Shown piece after piece: positions 46,301 to 56,105 of a stretch of DNA of 64,000 bases. Source of the DNA: Toxoplasma gondii ME49 (lineage: Eukaryota; Apicomplexa; Conoidasida; Eucoccidiorida; Sarcocystidae). Under the pieces are notes generated by a model. It worked only from the letters and a program-made list of their open reading frames with translations, had not been told where the DNA came from and searched no databases. The stretch is taken from assembly GCF_000006565.2 (NCBI RefSeq), contig NC_031476.1, positions 5,827,900-5,891,899 of the forward strand, in the 5' to 3' direction. The position numbers were made by a program, and so were the translations under genes. How positions within the stretch are numbered: position 1 is the stretch's first letter; each line of letters opens with the position of its first letter.

Positions 46301-49300
46301 GCAATCTCTCTAAAGGCTGTTAGAGAAAAAACGGAAGATAGAGTAAGACGACGATCGAAGGCATCGTAATGCTTTCTTCTGCCGCTGCATGTTTCTCCAC
46401 CGTAATTTGCTTTTCGACTGAGAGCCTACAGACGGGCGAGTTCACGGGGAAACTGTCTATGGCACTTTTCTTTTCTTGTGAGCGCTCTTCCTTCGTGGCA
46501 TACTCTACTAGACTACGTTACACACTGTCTGCGTGGATCCCTCTCTCTGCAGGCCCATTGCCTCCTGAAAATGTATCGATTGAGGCGTTGAGGGCAAAGA
46601 GGTCATCCTCGTGGAATCACTCAGGGTTCGAACTGCGGGACAAGAAGAGTAACTCCCCTCTCGCCTACGATAACTCAAGCAAAAAGTTTTCACATTCGAG
46701 CCCAGATCACCGCACGGAAGGAGGAAGAAACGCAAACAGTAGGGAACCTTCGTGCCTTCAGCCGAAGGACACACCAACTGATCTGGACGCTCACCTGACA
46801 TCCCACAGTGTTGCGGCAACGGTAAATGCCTCCGACGACGAAATGATTGAGGTACGCTCACTAGAGCATGTGCTTCTTACGAAATGACTTCTCCAGGGAT
46901 ATCTTCTTCAAGTTGCTTTGCCTGCTGACTCAGCCCAGAATGATATGGATCAGCAAAGGGAATGTGGTTTCATCTTTCTGATCCGAGATGGATACAGTCA
47001 CACACTGACTTCAAAATTCGTCTTGTTCTCCCCGTAGAGAATTCGCATTTTGTGCGGCAGGCCACGAGACCTCTCAATAACATTGTCGCTCGCCATCATC
47101 AAATTTCGGTCCACCTGTTTGGAACTGCGTCTATCTGCTGCATATGCGCTCGCCGGATGCAATAGCGTTTCCATCTGCGAATTGTTAATTCCATTCGCTA
47201 CTTACCCGAAGCGAGAGCTGTGTCGCACTCGACTGTCCGCTTCTTTTCGTTGTACCTTCTTGGTTTTCCTCTCGTCTTACGAAACGTCTCGCGTCTCGCT
47301 GAACCTAGGTCCGATATCAGCTGAGAGCCGCATCTCGACACACGTATCTGCGGAACTAGTAACTCGCAACAGTCTTCCGTTCGCACGCGTCGAAAGAATA
47401 ACGTCCAACACAGTCCAATATTTACGTTGTACAGCTCTGCTGTTGGCTCGAAAAGGTAAACAGCGCCGGTGATCGGGATGCTTTTTTGGTGACAACGTTT
47501 GCCATGTCTTCTCCCTATGATGCTCAGGCTACTGCGGCAGCCTTGAAAGCGATAGGGCGACTCCTGACGATACGAGCATCTCGTAGGCTTCCGGAACGTC
47601 AGCCATCGGCATTACTACTTCCAGTCAACTCTCCATCCAAAACCTACACAGCCGACGAAGCATGCACAGGCACACAAGCGATAGCGCCCGGCAGCGCGGT
47701 CCAAAAAGTTACTGCAGACTTGCCGGTCGCTCGAAACCTCTCTTCACATATACGCCATATTTTGTCGACCTATGTGACCTCCCAAAAGGATGCGGGCGTC
47801 CTATCAGCGGCTCTGGCAGCTGCGCTGCGGCGAGATGGTCCTCCTTCTTCAGATAGAGTCCAGGCACTTGAGGTTGCAGATGCTGGTTGCGAGAGTGGTC
47901 TGCTTCAGTACGTGGACACTCACCGTCCCAGTCGAAAGCGCGTTCAACAGCCAGACGAGAAAACCAGAGAATCCGGAAGACAAGAGTGTGGTGTTGTCTT
48001 CTCCACAAGGGAAAAGCTTGAAGGAGGACCGACTGTCGTGCCTCCTGGGAAGCATGTACAAAGTGTTAGCTATGGGGTTCCGGCCCTGCACACTGGCCAT
48101 ATAGAGGCTGCTGAGAGCTTCACCCCCCAAAGACTTCGTCTCTTTCAGCAGCTTGCCAGGTTACATGGCTTGCCGCAGATCAATGGGCGCCCCGGGGCAT
48201 CTTTCGGGGAGGAAGAAAACAAACTATCTGTCGGAAAAAAGGGTATTGTGCCTCAAGAGAAAGGCCAATTGTCGTGTAACACTGCTCGTATGAGTTCGTG
48301 CTCGCCAGTACCGCCGCTCCTCTCTTCAGATCCCGAAGGTAAACTAAATCAAGTCCTGCTATTGAAGTGATCCTTGTGGTTCCGTCTGTATCTATTTTCT
48401 TTTCCTCCTGTGTCCTGTAAGTCTCCCACCGACATGCCTTGGTCTGTGTTCGTTTACGTCACCCGTCGTGTGTTGCCGCGTTCTAATGCCTTCTACTGCC
48501 TCTTGCGCTTCTTAGTATGTATGGCTTCTCTGTTTCGCTCAAGACCCATTATGGTAAGGTGACATCTCCGCGTTTTGTTTATGTTCTCGTGCTGGCGTTT
48601 TCATCCATCCTGCGCCTTTCCTCAGCTTCATCAGAAGCATCAGCGGAAATTCATGTATGTCCGGCACCGCCTCCGTCGCCCGCCCACGCTGGTCTGCGCG
48701 TCCCTAAAGGCCCGCTGCAGACAGCCGCCTTACCGTGCTCTAAGGGTGGCCAGGAGCAACAAAGAAGAGAAGATGCTCATGTCATACCTGGAGCTTCTCG
48801 CGCAGATTGCCAAGGAACGGGAAACACGTTATGGCAGCAGATTCCCCATAGGACCTCCAATTCGGCCGCTGCTTCGTCCTTTGCGAGTGAGATGACAACA
48901 AACGATGAGCTGCCACTTAGGTTCCTTCTAGCTATTTTCGCATGATCGCCTCCCTAGGACGTCCTTGTCTGTCCGCCCACGGTTTCCGATTCCCAGTTGA
49001 CCGTTCCCCGTGGTTCCTTCCTTCCTCAGTTCTGTGGTTTTGATTCCTCACCAGTATGGTCCTTTTGCGGTATCTACGCCTTGCTTGCCCCCTTCGGGTT
49101 TGTTCTCGTCCTCTGTCAGCCGACCAAGGAGTGCTTCAACTCCTTCTGCAGGCTCACGAATCTCTACAGAGGTCGCTCGCCTCAAACGCCCTCAAAAACA
49201 AGACCGACACACGCTTTCTCGAACGCCGGGACTTTGTGTTAGGCAAGAAAAAGGACCGCGACCATGCTAACAGACACCATCCAGACTCAAGCACGCAGTT

Positions 49301-52300
49301 GACTACCTCGCAGAGAGATGCCATGAATCTCCTCGGCTTTTCTTCTTCCCGAACGCAGTTGGAGGCGGAGATGCTCGGCGGCCAGCCCTTTAACGGGCCA
49401 GGCGGCACAACTGGAGCAACGAATCAGTCGGATCAGCAATATGGGCTTCATACCCAGCGCCAGGGGAGCGAGGAAAACAATCAAGCACAAAATCAACAGA
49501 TCGCCACGAAGAGGTACGGTACGAGAGTCTAACAATGCAAAATATCTGCCTTATATGCGGGAACAGGCAGACGAACTGGTTGTTCACAAGGTGCAACGAG
49601 CAAGTGTCGTACGAGAAAGTGGAAGAAAGGAAACGCGAATGACGTGGAAGAGGCGTCGACGAATACCTAGTGCTCACCAGCACAAGCTGCATGCGGTGCC
49701 ACAGATATCTGAACATTTCTTAGGAGACTTGCATGTTTTGCTTGCTTTGGCAGATCTAAGCCCTTGAACCCGTACGCTACGCCGTTCGTCCCTCGATTCG
49801 CTCTGGCGAGCTCGCTGTCTGAGGAGGCGTCCTCGAATTCCCTCACCTCTGCCGATGCCGCCACTTCAGGTTCTCGATGGGGGGCTGATATCACGCCGGT
49901 TTCTTCCTCGCCCGGTCCAGTTCCAGTGGCTACAGATGCGTCTTCCTTTTCAGTTGGGCGAGGTAAGTCCCAGCGCTTCGAGGCGGCCGGTCAGTTCCCT
50001 CTTCCTTCCGGATCTGAGAAAAACCCTGACATCCTCGCCGCGCTTGGTGCGGAGAGGGGAGGCTCGGATAGCTGCGAGTCTCAGAAGGCGGTCCTTGAAA
50101 ATGCTCTTCATGAGATCCTTCTTCAGCGAAGAGTTGCATCGCGGCGCACAGACCGCTCTCATCGCCTGTGCAAGCTGCCTGTCATTTTGCAAGAAGACTC
50201 GCAGGCACTACTGGCGGTACTCCGCAAACAGCTCGCTCAGACTCGTGACTCCGAATATGGTATCAGGACACTCCAGCTCAACCACGCATCTCAACCATCT
50301 CTCAGTCAACAGCTGTCAGAAACCTTAGCCGTGAAACGGGAACAGCAGAGGAGGGGGAGCGATAATGTTTGCACGCACGGACGAGAGAGAGAGGCTCATG
50401 AGGACGCGTGGCCACAGGAATCTTTCGTGTCACTTGTCAACAAGCAGCTTCTTCGGGCGGACGAGAAGCTTCTTCCGGACGCCTCGTTGCCTCAGACGGT
50501 CGTTCCAAAGGTAACTCTTGCTCAAAAGAGACAACACCTGCAGGCGTCTGTCTCATCCCACCACTTGCTCTGTACTCCACCACACACTGCCTCAGGAGTC
50601 CACGGTGAAGATGCTTCCTTCCTACAGAGCGCTGCAAAGAGACAACCCTTCAGAGGGGGGTCTCAGCTTCACCTGTCTGGCCTCGCTGTCCCGGATGCCG
50701 ACCTCGTGACAGCAGAGAGCACACGAGAGGTAACGGAAAAAGGAAAGGAACGAGTAGCCGTGAGAAAAGCAGCGGTACAGCAGGGGGGTGAGGCGGAGGC
50801 AGGCGACTTTGGCTCGAGTGTCAGAAATACGAATCGACCCGAAACGAATACGGGAGACCTTTCTTCAGCTCTGTCGAAAGAGCACTTGACCTTGCTTCAA
50901 CTCCAACACAGGATGCATGCTTTGCAGCTGCAGAGCCACCAAACTCGAGCTTCTTCGAGTGCTAATCTCGAGCGGCATCCTCATTCGTCGCCACTCTCTC
51001 CTCAGGTCGACTGTCCATCTTCTTTTGGAAGGCAGACGAGGCACCCTTCGCTGCATTCGAACAACGCACCAGTCGCTGGGGAGGCGCGGCTCTCGCAAGC
51101 GACTCTAACGGCAATTCACCTGAACGATAGCAGCAGCATTGACTCCATTCCTCCTTGTCCTCTCGTTCGCTCTCTACCTACACGGAGTAGCAAGAACGCT
51201 GCGGCAACTGGTCACTCCATTCTCTTGCAGGAGGCTTCACGCCAGAAAGGAGCACAACGGGACGCCGGCGTGAATCCAGAATCATTGTCGACTCCGCCCA
51301 TGCGTCTGCCAGAACTACACACAGACTCAAGTAGTGACTCGTACTCTGTTGGCAACACAGCGGCCGCGCCCGTCGCCCTGACACAGGCAGCGCCTGAAAA
51401 TGCGCGAAACGAGCAAGCTACAGGGAGGGACTCATCGGCCATTGACCGCAAATACCATGGCGGATCCTCTCGAATAGTGCTCAGTCAAGTGGATGTAAAC
51501 GTGAAGGAACCCGGTAGGCAAGAGGAAGTGTTCGGTTCTCATGTTCCCGATACGAAAGGACGGATCTTGGGTCCGAAAAAGGGAGATGAAAATTCCTTGT
51601 CTCCCACGCAACAAACGCATCTGCTCCAAACAACACTTCTCGCCCTCTCCCGTGGGGGTTCCTCGCTGTCGCCTGCTCTCCTCGCTGCGCTCGGTGCGGC
51701 AGCCGCTTCTCCAGAGACCTTGCTAGGTCACCTGCGTAGGCTGGCTGCTGCGGAAATGAAAATGCCTTCTAGATCCGAGAAGGTGCTGGGGCAAGTGGAC
51801 CCCTTTCGATCGGTTTCTTCTACCTCCGAAAATACTGGAGAGCCTTCGAATGAATATTCACTGCCGCGATCAGCCCCCTCGCGCATCAGCGAAGTCCATC
51901 AAGGAGACGACGTTGCTGGTGAACGCCTCCCGTCTCCCTCCCAGAACCTTCATCTCAGTCAGAAGGGCATCTACTCGAAGAATCAGCTTCTGAAGTTGAG
52001 TCGATGCCTTCTGCAGCAACAGGAGAGAAAGAAGAAGGCCAGGAGGAAAGCCGAGAGCTCCAGCGGGAGCGGCGATGATTCCGCGGATGAGGAAACAAAC
52101 ATGGTGAGGCAATCCCTCCCCTTTGTCGAACGCTTTGCGCTTCCAGGTGAAACGGCACCCGCTGGGCATGCCGTTCGGGGCTTGGCACGCGGCCCTCTGT
52201 CTCCAGGCATGCACGCGGGACCGCGAATTTTACCCGCCGGACGAAGTAAAGCCTCTGCGGCACCGCAAGGCAACAAGGTCGCCTCCAGGGTGCCCCCGCT

Positions 52301-53864
52301 CCTTTCGAATATCTTCCCACTTAACGCAGTGAAAGATGAACTCCAAACGGGAGGCACAGTCAAGGTAGCGGTCGCACCAGAGGGGCAGGTTCATTCGCTG
52401 AGCGAGACGGGCGAGAAACCGGCGGGTACCTCCACAGGCACTCTCTCGTTCGCTTCTCCGTCCGGGGCCACCTGTGGCTCTTCTCGGCCCTCTTCGGCAG
52501 CTTCCCTCCTCGCCACGGTAGAAGGGGCGACTCGAGACGCCCCTGACGAGACAGCAAATATCAGAAACACAGAGGGAGTCGAGGGGAAAGGAAGCGATGC
52601 GAAACCAGCGTCGCACTCCTCTCTTCGGCTTCCGCGAAGACGAGGGTCAGTGCCCACGCGCGACAAAGGAAATGATCAGAAATCTTCGGGGGTCGATGGC
52701 GGGATTGCAGGCAAGCATGGAGTGGAAGGCGGAAACCCGTCTAAACGACGGGGCAGCACCGCTTTCCTTGTCTCTGTTGGCTCCGGGAAACACGCGTCAA
52801 CAACCTCAGCCTCCCCCTGTGGTCCTGCCACCAAAGGCTTAGAACCGAGGCTACCGAAGCACGTGTTTGCTGAGGACAGCGAGCGCAACACAAAGGCGCA
52901 AACACAGAAGAAAACGGGGGAAGAGGACATGCCTGCTGCAGGTGAAGCAGTTGCGAAAGACTCCCAGTCCAAGCAGCAGACCAATGCAGGCATGGCCACG
53001 CAACCTCGTCAAGGCGGGGGAGGGAAGTCTCGGGTAGGAAAGAGAGGAAGCCACACGCAACGTTCGAATTCTTCGTCCTTTCAGGACGGTCACCAGCCTT
53101 TATCAACAAGAAGCAAGGAGTCGTCTGAGAAAAACGATGTGTCCGAAGCTCCTGACAGTTCAGCCTGCCCAGGTTCCCTCGCGGACAGCCAAGCGCTTCA
53201 ATCCGCATCGAAGAACTCACCAGGAGCGGACAAGGGCCCTGAGGTAGGGACGATGGGATGCCTGCAGAGGCAAAAAAAGACACAGACTGCCGTTGAAACA
53301 AGAGCGAATGTTGAAGACCAAGGTTTGCCAGAAGAGTCTGAGAACCACACAGAGGAAGAAAACCTCCACAAGAAGGTACAACACGGCGCACCTCAGTCGC
53401 ACCTTGTCGCAAATTATTCGGCGAGCGTAGATAGGCATCCACTGGAAGAAAAAGAGGTAGTCAGAGACAGGAGCGTTGCCTCTGTATCCTCTTGCGTTTG
53501 CAGTTCCTCTGAGACAGGCAAGCTGGAAGCCATAAAACCACAAACCATAAATCCTACGGCGAGCACTGGTCCCAAACACCACAGGAAGAAGAAAGACACT
53601 CTCGGGAAGCCCGGTCAGGGTCTCGGAGGCTCTGTTATCTCGAAGACCCGCAGCCATAGCGACAGTAAAGATACATACAAAAGGTCAAGCATGGCAGGCG
53701 AAGCGGTACTGAGTGTGGCTGGTGAGGCGAGGTTCAGCGCGGTGCACAGGGAGACACGAATAACGTCGGCGTCGTCGAGCTCTTCAGATGAAATATGTGA
53801 GATGACGAAGGAAACGAAAAGGAACAAAGAGGAAACTGAGGCTTCCGCCACCTGTGTAAAGTAA
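40338..53864 (+). CDS. giant, mostly disordered protein with recurring short Leu/Ala-rich helices
   Basis: Eight exons in phase: 40338-42263, 42760-44033, 44715-46045, 46553-46851, 47528-48338, 48626-48886, 49120-49513 and 49754-53864, about 3468 residues. The last exon alone encodes about 1370 residues. The start ATG follows CCACTGCGTCAGC. The background is Ser, Gly, Glu, Lys and Pro-rich low complexity. Set in it are a dozen or more short helical blocks such as DAARVLLATSAQ, QRLRLFQQLARLHGLP, QALLAVLRKQLAQ, LALSRGGSSLSPALLAALGA and LLGHLRRLAAAEM. No transmembrane segment, signal peptide or known domain was recognised. Exons 6-7 have an alternative solution (48765-48892 then 49152-49513), also in frame, that would encode MSYLELLAQIAKERE. 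A large scaffold, nuclear or cytoskeletal protein is possible. No function is assigned. Confidence 0.75.
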
Positions 53865-54941
53865 GAGAAAGTATCGAAACGAAAGTGGTCGTCGGGGAAG
53901 ACGACGTCAGAGACCAGAGCAGCCGGCGGGTACCCATAGCGAGAGAAGAGACAGTCGTGGAGCGGGGAATCTGACACAGCACTGTCAAGGCGACCTTTGC
54001 CGACTAACTCCACAACCTTGTGGAGTTGATCCCATTTACGGAGCGAAAGAGGAAACAACGCCAGAATGAGGTGACATGAGAGGGGATTCACGCGCACGAG
54101 GGATTCTGTCTCCCCAGCGGCTCCAACCAGACTCGGCAGCACAGAGGGAGAAAAACAGAGCAAGGGGGACATCCATGCGAGATATGAGCGCCGATTTGCA
54201 TGAACTGTGCTACAGGTAGCAATGTTCGTGCCATGGGTCGAAACTGAGAAATGGAACATCTGAGTAAAAACGGAAGCTGCGAAGTTGCTAAAGGGGAAAT
54301 AGAGAAAACGAGGTAGGGTGAGGGAAGCTGTGAGGCAGACGAGGTTATCAAATCAAGATTCGACAACCAGAAAATGCCCAACGAAAGAGGCACTTCAGTT
54401 GCTCTTCTCTTCCCTCTCACATTTCCTCTTCGTACCTACTTGTTCCCGTTCGAAACGACTTTTAATTTGGGGGGAGTCTAGGGGTGTGTGCAGTAGGCCT
54501 GTGCTGCCTCACGAAAAAGTGTTGTTTCTGATTAGGCCACATTCTTCCCTGTTTTCTCACACCCGCTGTTAGTTTACTGTTCTATTGAATGCAGACGCAA
54601 ACATTTGCCTGTGACAGTGTCGCTTATTAAGAACCCTTATTGGCTCCCACTGTTGTGAGTGAGCTCGTATATCAATCATGCTTCCAAGATGCCGTTGTGT
54701 TATTCCCGTATGAGACGCTGGCTCGTCTGCAAACGCGAAAGTTCGTTAAAACAGAACTGACGAGGCCGGGCACTGCTTCGCGGACACCGTTGCGTGTTAT
54801 GTGATGACTCTGCAGCCTGATCCACTGGATACTAGGAATTTTTTCCCGCTGCAACAGAGATATCTGGTTACATATATATATATATATATATATGAATTAT
54901 ACATTTCTGGCTCGCGGATCATCTGTACAGAGACAATATCT
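53865..54941. other. 3' region of the giant gene and intergenic DNA
   Basis: No supported coding exon. It contains an (AT)n run at 54872-54893 that abuts the mitochondrial insert. A 214-codon open frame on the - strand here was rejected as an antisense shadow. Confidence 0.4.
54872..54893. repeat. (AT)n microsatellite next to the mitochondrial insert
   Basis: An uninterrupted AT run of about 11 units, ending some 50 bases before the first recognisable coxI sequence. Confidence 0.95.
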
Positions 54942-55107
54942 ACAAATAGTATGATGATTTCAATACGTGGTCTAGCTATGATTTTTATGTTCTTAATGCC
55001 GGCTTTGTACGGAGGATATTGTAACTTCTTTTAAAAAAATCTGGTGGTTCGGAAGCCGTTTTCCCAAGAACTGACGCGATCTCCTATTTCCTAGTACCAT
55101 TAGATAC
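54942..55107 (+). pseudogene. coxI: coxI fragment, frameshifted
   Basis: The reading MMISIRGLAMIFMFLMPALY followed by GGY is a hallmark COX1 helix and loop. After NFF the frame meets a TAA. Sequence for GGSEAVFPRTDAISYFLVPL resumes in another frame after a short deletion with an A run. This is a decayed nuclear copy of a mitochondrial gene piece, not a functional gene. Confidence 0.85.
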
Positions 55108-55349
55108 ACGGATGTTGACAAGCATAACTAGATTTGTATAAACGACAAAAAGACATCACGAGTTTAGATCGGCTGGTCCCCTAGTATACAGAATGTGACT
55201 TTGGTTATGAGATACAGACAATCAAGTTCTTTATGGTTGCTGTACACCACCACACCACTGGACTGATTAAGACAGCTAAAAGTATTGAATTTGAATATCC
55301 TGGCGGTATTCATGTTTGCTTGGAAGCTGTAGTCATTAACAATGTTGGT

Positions 55350-55597
55350 TTAGTATAAGCATAGAACCAATCCGGTAGTAAAATGCAAGATAATATGTAA
55401 TACAAAGAATCGTCTTAATGTTACATCAGGTACGAAGTATCCTCCAAGTAGCCAAGGTACCACATATGGTATTGGAGAAAGGAGATTTGTAATGACTGTA
55501 ACACCCCAGAAACACATTTGTCCCCATGGTAGTACATATCCGAGGAAGGCAGTGGCTATAGTAAGTAGATATAAAACTAAACTAGACATCCAAGCGC
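55350..55597 (-). pseudogene. cob: cob fragment with internal junction to the C-terminal end
   Basis: On the - strand the frame reads cytochrome b from [20 protein letters not shown] through [11 protein letters not shown] and [12 protein letters not shown]. It then passes directly into TTGLVLCLY and a stop. In apicomplexan cytochrome b that short tail is the end of the protein, so more than half of the gene is missing between the two parts. Several substitutions differ from conserved positions (for example WGQMCFW). It is non-functional as cytochrome b. Confidence 0.85.
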
Positions 55598-56105
55598 TGT
55601 GGGTGGGTGGGGGGGGGTTATGCTGTACGATGCAAATGGACAGACGATCAATTCCTTCGGGAAGCGAGCGAAACAGCTCGGAGCAAGTTCATTTGTTACT
55701 GCGATCGGTGTGCAAATAAAACCGGTTACCGAACAGGGATGCAAAGACGGTAGTGGCTCGCGTATGCAGAACCGGTAGCTGCCAAGTTTGCGAAACTTAC
55801 GGATATCATCCTCGTACCTCTAGACAACAGAATTTTAATAGCGAATCGTGCATTCGTTGAAGAGAGAGGCTACGAGCTAGACATCCCAACACGCATGACT
55901 TCCTCTGTACATCAACCAAACACCGAAGCATGGAGAAACGGGAGGAAAGGGACGCAGGGTAAAAATCAATACACCATCGCTTGAACCTCCGGCTGCACAC
56001 AATGCATCATGCAGACAAGTAGACACCTTGCAAGTGAAAACTCAGCAAACTCTTGCTGATCACTACATCCGAAGGGCATCCGGATACACGGTTCAGCTTC
56101 CACCG
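55598..56105. other. 3' flank of the - strand membrane-protein gene
   Basis: A G run (GGGTGGGTGGGGGGGGG) at about 55601-55618 marks the right edge of the mitochondrial insert. No gene is supported in the rest. Confidence 0.4.

Larger units (their letters stand above)
54942..55597. other. nuclear insert of mitochondrial DNA (NUMT) with shuffled coxI/cob blocks
   Basis: Base composition drops sharply to AT-rich. A + strand coxI piece (54942-55107), a - strand stretch at about 55196-55255 resembling the COX1 N-terminus (NHK then LYL) and a - strand cob piece (55350-55597) lie side by side in mixed orientation. Coccidian mitochondrial DNA is known to exist as rearranged sequence blocks, and coccidian nuclei are rich in NUMTs. 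Frame damage in coxI indicates a dead copy. Parts of 55108-55349 are mitochondrial-like but not assigned. Confidence 0.8.

Noticed and set aside
53615..54259. 214-codon open frame on the - strand
   Set aside because: It starts within the last exon of the giant + gene and runs into its 3' flank. It has no partner exons, no recognisable motif, and a hydrophobic composition typical of antisense of Ser/Glu-rich coding DNA.
55601..55618. G-rich run as a possible quadruplex or telomere-like element
   Set aside because: It is a single short tract with only one long G run. It more likely marks a repair junction at the edge of the mitochondrial insert.
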